64,000 nt of DNA from the NCBI RefSeq assembly GCF_003350325.1, contig NZ_QLYZ01000002.1:186001-250000 (forward strand), in the 5' to 3' direction. The notes beneath the pieces were generated by a model. The model saw only the letters and a list, made by a program, of their open reading frames with translations. It was not told where the DNA came from and did no database searches. The stretch's first letter is position 1, and each line of letters begins with the position of its first letter. The stretch is from Vibrio rhodolitus. GTDB lineage: Bacteria > Pseudomonadota > Gammaproteobacteria > Enterobacterales > Vibrionaceae. This document shows positions 8,728 through 17,636 of this stretch, piece by piece. A program made the position numbers and the translations under genes.

Positions 8728-10095
8728 TTAAGCGTACATAGGAACGAGTAATAGCGTACCTAGGATCACGGTAATTAGACCACCCAGCACAGGCACTGAA
8801 GTACGTTTCACCACTTCAAATGGGCTGATTTTACCCATACCAGACGTTGCCACAACCACGCCTGATACTGGCGAAATAGTGCGACCTAAATTTGATGCCT
8901 GAAGCATAGGGATAATTAAGAATGCAGGACTTAGACCCATTTTCGCTGCTAATGCAGGTGCCAATTCAACAAAGGCGTAGAATGGGGCATTACCAGAGCC
9001 GGTTGCGATAGCCGCTGCAACGGTTAGACCTGTGAGGATTAGCATCAATGCAATACCGCCAGCACCAGCTGTCTCTGCTAGGTGAAGCAAGTTATCAATC
9101 GCGCCAATCGACATCAGACCTTGAGCAAACACACCAGCTGCAACCAACAGCATCACAACGCCTTTAAATGCATCTGCCATGCCTTCATAACACGCTTCTA
9201 AGTCAACCAGCGTCGCTTTACCGTCAAAACGCTTAGTTGCGTAATCAACCAAAGCACCAACAAAAATAGACAGTACAACAATGGTATAGATATCGAGTGA
9301 AAGACCAGGGATAGTACGACCGTTGAACAAGAAAACACCGATAATTGGCAAGAATGGCAAAATGCAGTAATACGCTGGTGCTTTCACTTCAATATGCGAA
9401 ACGTCTACACGCTCCATTGGCGTATTATCTTTCTTATCTAGGTATTTATTCCAGAAATACGCTGCAACAGACATAACTGCAATAGCGGCAATCGATACTG
9501 GCAATACAGTTTGCACCGCAAACACATCAAGTGCCATACCTGATTTTTCAGCAGCAATAACTACGTCACCTGATGTTGGCGAAAGAATGATTGCTGCAGG
9601 TGATGCACACACAGCAACAGCCGCAGGACGAGAAATACCCATCGCGGTCATCATTGGGAATAGTGTTGCCATTAAGAGCACGCCTAGACCCGTTGCAGAA
9701 CTCACAGCAAGAGACATTAAACACGCTACGATGTACGCAGCAACAAGCAGTGCGTAAGGAGATTTGATGACTGATAATGGTTTAGAAAACTGTTTAACAA
9801 CCACATTGTTAGCGCCAATATGAGTCATGTAATGAGCAAAACCACACAATAGCATGATCTGCATACCTAAACCGCCACCGCGGTTTTGTAGCATAAATTT
9901 CACGTACTCAAGTGAGTCAGTGATCATGTTGCCAGTTGATGCAATTTTGCTCGGTAGGATAGTGTGACCAAGGATACCGGTCAAAATCAGCAAAGTAATA
10001 CCGGCAGTGAGAAGAACGCCGGCAGGTTTGTATCCCTTGACAATAAAATAGCCGACCGCAACGGTGACAACTAATCCAATTAGAAGCTCCAGCAT
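8728..10095 (-). CDS. dcuC: Dicarboxylate carrier of the DcuC family
   Basis: A 455-residue polytopic membrane protein with 10 or more predicted helices that matches the DcuC family of C4-dicarboxylate carriers (E. coli DcuC is 461 residues). Conserved segments include SPTSGDVVIAAEKSG and ATGSGNAPFYAF. The ATG at 10093-10095 (MLELLIGL) has an AGAGG ribosome site; a longer frame to 10200 adds a soluble, non-homologous extension. The usual role is succinate efflux or exchange in anaerobic growth. Given the adjacent pxpABC genes, a role in moving 5-oxoproline or glutamate-related acids is an alternative, purely by context. Confidence 0.85.
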   Translation of the reverse strand: MLELLIGLVVTVAVGYFIVKGYKPAGVLLTAGITLLILTGILGHTILPSKIASTGNMITDSLEYVKFMLQNRGGGLGMQIMLLCGFAHYMTHIGANNVVVKQFSKPLSVIKSPYALLVAAYIVACLMSLAVSSATGLGVLLMATLFPMMTAMGISRPAAVAVCASPAAIILSPTSGDVVIAAEKSGMALDVFAVQTVLPVSIAAIAVMSVAAYFWNKYLDKKDNTPMERVDVSHIEVKAPAYYCILPFLPIIGVFLFNGRTIPGLSLDIYTIVVLSIFVGALVDYATKRFDGKATLVDLEACYEGMADAFKGVVMLLVAAGVFAQGLMSIGAIDNLLHLAETAGAGGIALMLILTGLTVAAAIATGSGNAPFYAFVELAPALAAKMGLSPAFLIIPMLQASNLGRTISPVSGVVVATSGMGKISPFEVVKRTSVPVLGGLITVILGTLLLVPMYA

Positions 10096-10293
10096 AAATA
10101 ACCTCTGTAGATAATTAAAAATATGACAAACTGTGTCAAAGTGTGTATTGGAATCTACAGAAAAATGATTTGTGGCACGAGTAAAAGTTGTACTACTCAT
10201 GATCTAAAACAATAAAGTGAAATATTTAGATAAAATAGTGATTTGTATGGTAGTTATGCAGCTCTTTAGATGCTATTAACCAAGATTAGTTAA

Positions 10294-11094
10294 CTAAAGA
10301 GCATCAACTGAATCAAATTTAATCAATTCTATTGATTGTGGAGTAGCAAGAAAATAACCTTGATAAAAATCGATGTTAAGTTCACGCATAGCCTCAAATT
10401 GTTCTTTTGTTTCAATACCTTCAACAACAACTTTAGCGCCAATCTTTTTTGCCAGAACCAAACCACTGGTCAGTTCTTGGGGTGAACCATCCATATAGTC
10501 TAGTAGCAGTGAACGATCGATTTTTAGGATGTCGGGGCGAATTTGTTCAACTCGCGCTCGATTTGATGCTTTAGTGCCGAAATCATCGACGGCAATTTTG
10601 AATCCACCTGCGGACAATCTATTCATTGCTTTAGTTAAACTGCTTTCATCACGAGCGTTAAGTTCAACTACTTCCATCACGATTTGACTAGGCTTTAGAT
10701 TGAGCGCTTTGAGACGTTTGTTCAGCAGACTAAAACGCATATCTTCGATGGCAAAAAATTCGCCGGCAGAGGGGAGAACGTTAAGAAATAACTGTTTGTT
10801 GCGGTAGGTAGAGTAAGCAAAGTTACGGATATGAATCACTCGGCTTAGGCGTTCAACATTGATCTTGTCTTCAAGGCAGATATCTTCCGCGCCAAAATAG
10901 AGATCAGGGCGTATGGCGTTATCAGATGAGTCGGTGATTCTCACCAGTGCCTCGACACCAATCACTTGTGTATTGATATCAAAGATAGGCTGATACACGC
11001 TCTTAAGACTTAAGTCTTTATACTGAGCGACATACTCCTTGTCATCGTTACATTTAACGAGCTTTTGAAACTGATTTTGACTAGATAAAAGCAT
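10294..11094 (-). CDS. EAL-domain protein, probable c-di-GMP phosphodiesterase
   Basis: A 266-residue stand-alone EAL domain without membrane segments or sensor domain. Catalytic positions are largely kept: EALVR (residues 48-52), LNVLPS for the Asn, VMEVVE, DDFG, LKID, VVEGIET and QGYFLATP. The loop that is normally DDFGTGYSS reads DDFGTKASN, a departure in the region controlling dimerisation and metal binding. I therefore expect c-di-GMP hydrolysis but with altered regulation, or pure binding. It is monocistronic. A nine-base inverted repeat (10261-10269 with 10294-10302) overlaps its stop codon but has no T-run. Confidence 0.88.
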   Translation of the reverse strand: MLLSSQNQFQKLVKCNDDKEYVAQYKDLSLKSVYQPIFDINTQVIGVEALVRITDSSDNAIRPDLYFGAEDICLEDKINVERLSRVIHIRNFAYSTYRNKQLFLNVLPSAGEFFAIEDMRFSLLNKRLKALNLKPSQIVMEVVELNARDESSLTKAMNRLSAGGFKIAVDDFGTKASNRARVEQIRPDILKIDRSLLLDYMDGSPQELTSGLVLAKKIGAKVVVEGIETKEQFEAMRELNIDFYQGYFLATPQSIELIKFDSVDAL

Positions 11095-11305
11095 AGTCCA
11101 TTTCGCCTCTAAGTCGTGTCGCGTGTTGCATAAACGTTCAACATGTTATTGCTTTCGACATTTTTTTGTCAACGAATAAAGTGTTGAGCCTCGAGAACTC
11201 TCATTGTTAATTCTGTTAAACATGACTTTCTGACCAAAGTTACAATTTATGCCAATTAATGGCGTGCAATACATTGACTCAGCGTTAATTTTCAAAATTT
11301 GTAAC

Positions 11306-12091
11306 TTATCTTTCGTCAAAGAAGTCTTTATTGCGAATGTATTTTCTCATTAAATGGTATGAGAAAGGGCGTAGTAACCATGAACCAAGTGACTGAACTA
11401 ATCTTAATACAGTTGGTGTATTCTCATAAATACGACCATTGTATAGCCAGAGCATTTTACCCACATGTTGGTAGAAGTACGGTATAGGTGGAAGAAAGGT
11501 GACAATATCAAGGTCGCAGCATATACGATAGGTTCTATGATGGAGTAAATAACAGTTACGAAAAGCTTTACCACCTATCGCAGGCTGACCAAAGGTAACA
11601 ACGCGCTTAATTGATTTGGGAAACTGCCTTTCAATCGCATCAGCCAGCACTGTGCCAATAGCTCCACCGCAAGAGTGCCCCGTAAAGCTTACACGTTTAC
11701 CTTGCAAAATAAGAGGGGTAAGAATGCTAATTAAGCGTTGGTATACAGAAGAGTGATACTCGTCCTTTTTATGGATAGCTGGGCTATTTTGCTGGAGTTG
11801 ATAAGCGTAGCCAGCATGAAAGGGATAATCGAGGTGTTTCAAGCCGCGTACCTGCCATATGCGCAAATTAAGCAGCCAATCGGCAATGTTGTGTGACCCC
11901 TTAATAACGACAATCACTTCGTCGCTGTCATTACTCCACAGCACTCGCATCATGGTTTTACCAAAACGATTAGCGATAACTCGCTGACCATTTGGAGCAA
12001 ATCCATAACGTGTTTGTTTAAACACTTTTTGATAGGCGAGGCTACACAAAACAGCGTAGCGTTCGTATTGATAACGTTTGAGTTTTTTCAC
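11306..12091 (-). CDS. Class 3 lipase-family alpha/beta hydrolase
   Basis: A 261-residue hydrolase of the fungal lipase-like (lipase class 3) family. The nucleophile elbow GHSCG places Ser at residue 140; candidate triad partners are Asp195 in CCDLDIVTF and His209 in FYQHVG. There is no recognisable signal peptide, so it is probably cytoplasmic or released by another route. The reading frame begins with GTG (12089-12091) and the ribosome site is weak, so the start is less certain than the rest. Neighbours give no pathway clue. The natural substrate is unknown. Confidence 0.85.
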   Translation of the reverse strand: MKKLKRYQYERYAVLCSLAYQKVFKQTRYGFAPNGQRVIANRFGKTMMRVLWSNDSDEVIVVIKGSHNIADWLLNLRIWQVRGLKHLDYPFHAGYAYQLQQNSPAIHKKDEYHSSVYQRLISILTPLILQGKRVSFTGHSCGGAIGTVLADAIERQFPKSIKRVVTFGQPAIGGKAFRNCYLLHHRTYRICCDLDIVTFLPPIPYFYQHVGKMLWLYNGRIYENTPTVLRLVQSLGSWLLRPFSYHLMRKYIRNKDFFDER

Positions 12092-12158
12092 CGATGTTAT
12101 GTAGTTATAAAGCGTTACCTGACATTATCTACACACCAAGTGAAAAAAAGATGACAAG

Positions 12159-12794
12159 CTAACTGAGTTGTACCACGGAATAGAGTTGGACGTATTTGCG
12201 CACGAGCTGTTGATCGGACGCTCGTTTTAGCGGGTGCGTTACCTTGGTGTAGTAGGGCGTGATGGCAAAACGTTGCTCTAATGAGAGCGACAGTTGTGAG
12301 TCACTGGTATATAAACTCACCCCTTGTGAACGATAAGTTTCGACATCATCAGGCAAAAAACCTGTCCACCAATGAATTAACTCACGACTTTGCTTACTAC
12401 GTGTAATCCAATGATCTGAAAGCAGTAGCAGCAAATCATTTGGTTGAATCGCATAGTCATACTCTGCTTGCCAGTGCTGAATTGTTTTAAACAGTTTATT
12501 GCGGCAAGTGCTACCCGCACTTAACAAGTGGGAGGTAAGAATCCATACCGTTCCTGCATCGGATGAAACTCGAAAGTGGCTTGCTTGTTCACTGATTGGG
12601 TGGGTTTCAAGTGGAGAGTAATCGCAAGTGTGTCCAAACTCAGTCAAGGTACGTGCTAAGCGACGCGAAAACGCCATTGCTAGATGATGTTCACTCATGC
12701 CACGGTTATGAATGGTTGGGTAATGCTTCTCACACAAAGCCATGCAGTCTGCTTGAAACTCATTAACACTCTGAATGAGCACGTCCAATAACAA
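12159..12794 (-). CDS. Uncharacterised 211-residue protein
   Basis: I do not recognise this family. The frame starts at a TTG (12792-12794) supported by GAGG about eight bases upstream. The protein is soluble, rich in Leu, Ser and His, with no signal peptide, zinc motif or membrane segment. A central stretch of consecutive Leu (NDLLLLLSDHW near residues 118-128) probably forms a buried strand or helix. It is followed by the lipase gene on the same strand after about 70 bases and could be co-transcribed with it. Confidence 0.7.
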   Translation of the reverse strand: MLLDVLIQSVNEFQADCMALCEKHYPTIHNRGMSEHHLAMAFSRRLARTLTEFGHTCDYSPLETHPISEQASHFRVSSDAGTVWILTSHLLSAGSTCRNKLFKTIQHWQAEYDYAIQPNDLLLLLSDHWITRSKQSRELIHWWTGFLPDDVETYRSQGVSLYTSDSQLSLSLEQRFAITPYYTKVTHPLKRASDQQLVRKYVQLYSVVQLS

Positions 12795-13085
12795 GATATT
12801 TCCCTCAAATCCGTTTGCAATAAGAGCTAGAGGTTACCACGTAGAGTGTTAAATTCGTTGGACATTTTAAGCTTTAACCCTATGTCGTTCGTGATTTCTG
12901 CTCAAGATTGAATTTAAGTCACATAGTCTCGTAGCTGTTAACGACAAATTTCTAATCCAATTGCAGTCGATAGCACCATTCAGAAATTTTGAACAACTTA
13001 ATCAAAAGAGAAAGATTTTAACCATGTTAATGTTGGTTAATACTGTGTTAACTCGATGAGACAGCACGTTTAGGGAAAAGGGACC

Positions 13086-13625
13086 ATGCAACAAGAGGTA
13101 AAGAACTACAATTTGATCGCGAGAGCGCTTCATTGGGTATCGGCTATTGTCGTTATTACAATGTTTGCCGTCGGATTGTGGATGGTGGATTTGTCCTATT
13201 ACAGTGAGTGGTATCGCACAGCTCCCCATTGGCACAAGTCAATTGGTATTTTATTCGCTGCATTGACGCTATTTCGTCTTACCTGGAAAGTGGTGACAGC
13301 GTCACCAAAGGTCGAAGGCAAGGCAATCGAAAAACTGGCAGCCAAAGCCGTTCACGGCATGATGTATTTGGTTTTGTTCACCTTATTTATCTCTGGTTAC
13401 TTAATCTCAACCGAGGATGGTCGCGGAATAGATGTGTTTAGCTTATTCACGATCCCCGCCTTGGGTGCTCTGTTTGAAAATCAGGCTGATATCTCAGGAG
13501 AAATTCATTTTTACGCTGCATGGGCACTGATTATCATGGCATCTGTCCATGCCCTTGCCGCAATCAAACACCATGTAATAGATAAAGACAACACGCTACG
13601 CAAAATGATAGGAGTTTCAAAATGA
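13086..13625 (+). CDS. yceJ: Cytochrome b561 family protein (YceJ)
   Basis: A 179-residue, four-helix di-haem cytochrome b561 of the bacterial CybB/YceJ type. Candidate haem-ligand histidines are seen in RALHW (residue 16), HWHK (near 48), AVHGM (near 90) and the C-terminal VHALAAIKHH. The start ATG follows AGGGAAAAGGGA. The stop overlaps the yceI start (ATGA), and yceJ-yceI is also an operon in E. coli. It probably passes electrons between membrane quinols and a periplasmic partner; the exact partner is unknown. Confidence 0.9.
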   Translation: MQQEVKNYNLIARALHWVSAIVVITMFAVGLWMVDLSYYSEWYRTAPHWHKSIGILFAALTLFRLTWKVVTASPKVEGKAIEKLAAKAVHGMMYLVLFTLFISGYLISTEDGRGIDVFSLFTIPALGALFENQADISGEIHFYAAWALIIMASVHALAAIKHHVIDKDNTLRKMIGVSK

Positions 13626-14191
13626 AAAAAGCATTGCTTGCCACAGGACTGACTTTGGCGATGTTTGCACCTTTAGGAGCAAGCGCAGCGGATTATGTAA
13701 TTGATACCAAGGGTGCGCACGCTTCAATTAACTTTAAAGTAAGCCATTTGGGGTACAGTTTTATCAAAGGTCGCTTTAACACGTTCGATGGTCAGTTTTC
13801 TTACGATCCAGCCAATATCGAAGCCTCAAGCATTACTGTTAATGTTGATACCACAAGTTTAGATTCAAACCATGCTGAGCGAGACAAACACATACGCAGC
13901 TCTGATTTTATCGACGCAGGTAAGTTTAAGACCGCGACCTTTACCAGTAGCAAAGTAGTGGATAAAGGTGATGGTTCATTTGACCTTGTTGGAGACCTAG
14001 CTTTACATGGTGTCACTAAACCAATCACAATCAATGCTGAAGTGATTGGTCAAGGACAAGACCCTTGGGGTGGTGAGCGCGCTGGCTTTGTCGGTACGAC
14101 ACGATTAGAACTGGCAGATTTTAATATTCCAGTAATGGGTGACTCTAGCTACGTGGATATGGAGTTGCATGTTGAAGGGATCAAAAAATAG
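13622..14191 (+). CDS. yceI: Periplasmic YceI-family lipocalin-like protein
   Basis: A 189-residue secreted beta-barrel protein of the YceI family, whose members bind polyisoprenoid lipids. The signal peptide MKKALLATGLTLAMFAPLG ends at ASA near residue 22. Family signatures are HASINFKVSHLGYSFIKGRF and the segment RDKHIRSSDFIDAGKFKTATF around residues 80-100. It is coupled to yceJ by a four-base overlap and followed by a strong terminator. The pairing suggests that the cytochrome and the isoprenoid binder act together, possibly on quinone-like lipids. Confidence 0.93.
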   Translation: MKKALLATGLTLAMFAPLGASAADYVIDTKGAHASINFKVSHLGYSFIKGRFNTFDGQFSYDPANIEASSITVNVDTTSLDSNHAERDKHIRSSDFIDAGKFKTATFTSSKVVDKGDGSFDLVGDLALHGVTKPITINAEVIGQGQDPWGGERAGFVGTTRLELADFNIPVMGDSSYVDMELHVEGIKK

Positions 14192-14225
14192 CCTTGTCTG
14201 ATCAAGCTGTTTGACTAATGAAATA

Positions 14226-14269
14226 AAAAAGCGCCCCGCTACTTTTAGAGTAACGAAAGGGCGCTTTTT
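14226..14269. terminator. Bidirectional terminator between yceI and the FNT-CBS gene
   Basis: The stem GCGCCC / GGGCGC (14231-14236 with 14259-14264) is flanked by A-run on the left and T-run on the right, so it can serve both convergent genes. The loop carries a weak inner stem. Confidence 0.88.
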
Positions 14270-14285
14270 AGTTTTAGCGTTGTAC

Positions 14286-15731
14286 TTATGCAGAAATCTG
14301 CTGTGCTTCGGTTACTTCAGTTGGTTTACCGTAGATTGTGCGCAGCGCGTCAAGTACATCAAGACGGTTGATGACTCCGACCATTTGCCCATTTTCAAGC
14401 ACTGGTAGCACATGTGGTTTGTTGACTTTAATACTCTTGGCACGCTCTTCCAAAGATAAAGTAGAGAAGCGAGTAGCGATGCCCATTGAAGTTGTCGGAT
14501 ATAACTGCTCTTTGTCGATACATAGATACTCAGCCACATCGACCAATTTGTCGTTGACGTCAATCGCAACCACGTCGCGAGACATAATATCAACCACCTT
14601 TTGACCTTGGCTTGGAATGTAGTCTTGGCACCATAAATCAACCATCACATCGTGTACTGAAAAGAAACCAACTAAACGACCTTGTACATCCGTTACCGGA
14701 GCGCTTGCTTCACGATGAGACAGAAGATGCTCAATCGCTTTCGGAGTCGTCATTTCTGCGCTAAGAGTTACAGGTTGAGTGTTCATAATGTTTTTAACGA
14801 TGATGTTGCTGTTCATAGTGTTCTCCTTAACTGACGCAATATTCGCGGTAGTTGTAATTGTTGAAATGTTGGCTGCTTTAAGTTGTGGTCGACGGTAGAT
14901 ACACCAATTCGCCAACCCGACAAGCACAGCACCACCAACAATATTGCCTAGCGTTACCGGGATTAAGTTTGCTGTAACAAACTGAATAATATTTAGATCT
15001 GCATATTGCGCTGCTGTTGTGCCAGTCATGGACCAAAACGTTTCAGGCGCAAAGTTTTGAATAACAATGCCAAGTGGCACCATAAACATATTTGCGACAC
15101 AGTGTTCAAAGCCACTGGAGACAAACATCGCAACTGGCATAATGGTCATCGCGGCTTTAGTCATCGCATTCGCGCTGCTGAATGTGAGCCAAATGGCTAA
15201 ACAAACAAGTAGGTTACACAGCACACCAAGAGCGAAGGCTTGCACCGTTGTATGATGAAGCTTATGTTGGGCAATATTGAGCGCATTGAGTCCCCATTGA
15301 CCATGGTCCATCTGATATAAGCCAGCCGCAGACACGATAACCAGTAAGATCATGGCTCCAATAAAGTTACCTACATAAACCTTCCCCCAAATAGAGAGCA
15401 TTTTGCCAAAACTGATTTGGCGGTTTGCCCACGAAATACTCGACAAGACTGAACTGGTAAAGAGTTCACCCCCACAGATGACGATCAGTATCAAACCCAT
15501 ACTGAATGCTAGTCCGCCTGCTAAGCGGCTAAGTCCCCATCCAGATTGTGTCGCCCCGGTTGTCACTGTGATATAGAACAAGAATGCCAGCCCGATAAAT
15601 GCACCCGCCATAATGGCTAAGCTCAATGTCATTCCGGTATTTTTTTTGGCTTTACTCAAGGCAAACTTTTCAGCTTCAGCCATCATCTCAACTGGGGAAA
15701 AACATTGATTGTTCGCGTGGTTAGATGACAT
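14286..15731 (-). CDS. Formate/nitrite-type channel fused to a CBS-domain pair
   Basis: Residues 1-285 form a complete FNT (FocA/NirC) channel with six helices, including GFEHCVANMF with the pore histidine and the SSANAMTKA segment. Residues about 305-475 form two CBS modules, which typically bind adenine nucleotides; the second CBS carries an insertion of about 35 residues. FocA and NirC proteins are usually only about 270-290 residues, so this is a fusion of channel and putative nucleotide sensor. A strong Shine-Dalgarno and ATG sit inside the gene at the domain junction. The main start at 15729-15731 has TAGGAG. A LysR regulator is divergent. The transported anion could be formate, nitrite or hydrosulfide. 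Confidence 0.9.
   Translation of the reverse strand: MSSNHANNQCFSPVEMMAEAEKFALSKAKKNTGMTLSLAIMAGAFIGLAFLFYITVTTGATQSGWGLSRLAGGLAFSMGLILIVICGGELFTSSVLSSISWANRQISFGKMLSIWGKVYVGNFIGAMILLVIVSAAGLYQMDHGQWGLNALNIAQHKLHHTTVQAFALGVLCNLLVCLAIWLTFSSANAMTKAAMTIMPVAMFVSSGFEHCVANMFMVPLGIVIQNFAPETFWSMTGTTAAQYADLNIIQFVTANLIPVTLGNIVGGAVLVGLANWCIYRRPQLKAANISTITTTANIASVKENTMNSNIIVKNIMNTQPVTLSAEMTTPKAIEHLLSHREASAPVTDVQGRLVGFFSVHDVMVDLWCQDYIPSQGQKVVDIMSRDVVAIDVNDKLVDVAEYLCIDKEQLYPTTSMGIATRFSTLSLEERAKSIKVNKPHVLPVLENGQMVGVINRLDVLDALRTIYGKPTEVTEAQQISA
14814..14828 (-). promoter_or_regulatory. Internal ribosome binding site and start for a separate CBS protein
   Basis: On the minus strand AAGGAG (14823-14828) is followed by six bases and an in-frame ATG (14814-14816) at the junction between channel and CBS domains. 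Translation from here would give a 176-residue CBS-only protein ending at 14286. The spacing is ideal and the position exactly between domains argues against chance. Confidence 0.55.
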
Positions 15732-15963
15732 ACGCGCTCCTAGTCATGAATTTCATTTTTTACCTCCTTATGATTTTTGCGTGCCTATCTCTGCATCGCC
15801 ATTTCAGACTAAGCTCGAAATTCCTACAGGTAAAATTGATAATGTTTAGAAATCTCATCAGAAAATTTGATAACGCCAAAAATCCAAGTAGAATGAATTT
15901 CGTGCACAATCGCGTATCGCACATCAGAACCAACCCATTAACGTTATAACGAAAAGGAGTGTT

Positions 15964-16866
15964 ATGCGTTATTCACTCAAGCAGTTGGCAGTCTTTGATG
16001 CAGTAGCAGACACTGGAAGTGTAAGCATGGCTGCAGACAAACTTGCGCTAACTCAATCAGCGACGAGCATGTCGTTAGCTCAGCTAGAAAAAATGCTTGG
16101 TAGACCCTTATTTGAGAGGCAAGGTAAGCAGATGGCTCTCACTCATTGGGGTAATTGGCTTAGACCGAAGGCAAAACGTCTGTTACAAGACGCACAGCAA
16201 ATTGAATTAGGCTTTATTGAACAACACTTATTAAGTGGTGAACTCAATGTCGGGGCGAGCCAAACTCCTGCCGAACATTTGATTCCAGATCTTATCAGTA
16301 GAATTGATAATGACTTTCCAGAATTACGTATCAAGCTAAGCGTGCAGAGTACCGATAACGTTTTGCAGGGGCTAATCGACTACAAATACGATATCGGTAT
16401 TATCGAGGGACGTTGCGACGACAACCGTTTACACCAAGAAGTTTGGTGTCGTGACCATTTAACAGTTGTAGCGTCTGCCCATCATCCATTTGCCAAATCA
16501 GAACGTGTCTCGCTTTCACAACTGGAACAAGCTCGTTGGGTATTGCGTGAGCACGGCTCTGGGACTCGGATGATCTTTGATAGTTCGATTCATCATCTGG
16601 TCGAAGACTTGGATGTTTGGCGCGAATACGAGCACGTCCCGGTATTGCGTCGAATGGTGTCCAATGGTCAGTATTTGACTTGTTTACCTTATCTTGATGT
16701 TGAGCGCTATATAGAAAGTGGGGCATTGGTTGCACTCAATGTTCCAGAACTCAACATGGAAAGGACGCTCTCTTTTGTTTGGCGGGCTGATATGATTGAA
16801 AACCCTCTAGTTGAATGTATCAAGCGAGAAGGGCTGCGCATGATGAAAGGCAAATCCGTTTTTTAA
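15964..16866 (+). CDS. LysR-family transcriptional regulator
   Basis: A 300-residue LysR regulator with an N-terminal winged helix (residues 1-60, containing SVSMAADKLALTQSATSMSLAQLE) and a C-terminal effector domain (about 90-295). The ATG has AAGGAG seven to eight bases upstream. It is divergent from the FNT-CBS gene with 232 bases between the starts, the standard LysR arrangement, so it most likely controls that gene. The helix pattern resembles YeiE/CysB-like members, but I cannot name the effector. A strong terminator follows. Confidence 0.88.
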   Translation: MRYSLKQLAVFDAVADTGSVSMAADKLALTQSATSMSLAQLEKMLGRPLFERQGKQMALTHWGNWLRPKAKRLLQDAQQIELGFIEQHLLSGELNVGASQTPAEHLIPDLISRIDNDFPELRIKLSVQSTDNVLQGLIDYKYDIGIIEGRCDDNRLHQEVWCRDHLTVVASAHHPFAKSERVSLSQLEQARWVLREHGSGTRMIFDSSIHHLVEDLDVWREYEHVPVLRRMVSNGQYLTCLPYLDVERYIESGALVALNVPELNMERTLSFVWRADMIENPLVECIKREGLRMMKGKSVF

Positions 16867-16890
16867 GCTAATTTTTTGCGTAAGTTATAT

Positions 16891-16925
16891 AAGCCCAAGT
16901 GCTCACAGTCACTTGGGCTTTTTCG
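16891..16925 (+). terminator. Terminator after the LysR gene
   Basis: Eleven-base arms AAGCCCAAGTG / CACTTGGGCTT (16891-16901 with 16910-16920) with an eight-base loop, followed by T-run. Confidence 0.93.
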
Positions 16926-17073
16926 TTTGCTTTAATTAGTGGGTTATCGATTGCGCTAACAAAACACTGTAAGAGTATAGTTTTGATACACATTAAATGT
17001 GATATTCGTCAAGATTATTTGCGTTCTAGCCTCTATAGTGTGCCAATCTGTTTAAAAGCCACTGAGGTTTCCT

Positions 17074-17565
17074 ATGAGCGTGCTCGTCGCAATTTCAATT
17101 ACTACTGCCATTTTATCCGCCGTATGGGGGTGGGTTGCAGTCAGTTTTGGTCTACTCGCATGGGCAGGATTTTTAGGATGTACCAGTTTCTTTGCCGCGC
17201 CATTTGAAGGCATTAAAGGATTATTGATAAGCCTTATCACCAATATAAGTGGTGTATTTTGGGCGATGATGATTATCGAAGGTGGCAGTTTCATCGATAT
17301 GGACATACTTGCTTACGGACTGACAGGATTGATCACTCTCTTTATGTGTCTGCAAGCTAAGAACGCCTGGTTGGCATTTATCCCAGGGACGTTCATAGGT
17401 TCGTGTGCCACCTTTGCTGCCGATGGAAACTGGCAAATCGTGATACCTTCACTGATATTAGGCGGTCTATTTGGTTATGTTATGAAGAGTACGGGACTTT
17501 GGCTACACAGCAAATGCGAACAAGCAGAAGATTCAACCTCAGCAGCAGCGCAAAGTCGCCATTAA
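17074..17565 (+). CDS. ycdZ: YcdZ-like DUF1097 inner membrane protein
   Basis: A 163-residue protein with about five membrane helices that closely resembles E. coli YcdZ (DUF1097): WGWVAVSFGLLAWAGFLG at the N-terminus and FIPGTFIGSCATFA around residues 106-119. The function is not established. GAGG precedes the ATG. The C-terminal 20 residues are soluble and Ser/Ala rich. It converges on the ybjD gene, sharing a hairpin terminator. Confidence 0.88.
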   Translation: MSVLVAISITTAILSAVWGWVAVSFGLLAWAGFLGCTSFFAAPFEGIKGLLISLITNISGVFWAMMIIEGGSFIDMDILAYGLTGLITLFMCLQAKNAWLAFIPGTFIGSCATFAADGNWQIVIPSLILGGLFGYVMKSTGLWLHSKCEQAEDSTSAAAQSRH

Positions 17566-17604
17566 ACACTTTGATTTCGTCTATCAGAAATTTTGACCAA
17601 AACG

Positions 17605-17636
17605 ACGGCAACACACCATTATGTGTTGCCGTTTGC
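17605..17636. terminator. Hairpin between ycdZ and ybjD
   Basis: Eleven-base arms ACGGCAACACA / TGTGTTGCCGT (17605-17615 with 17622-17632) with a six-base loop. The T-run is short on both strands, so termination may be weak. It overlaps the last codons of ybjD. Confidence 0.6.

Noticed and set aside
10261..10302. Inverted repeat at the end of the EAL gene as a terminator
   Set aside because: Nine-base arms but a loop of 24 bases and no T-run on either strand.
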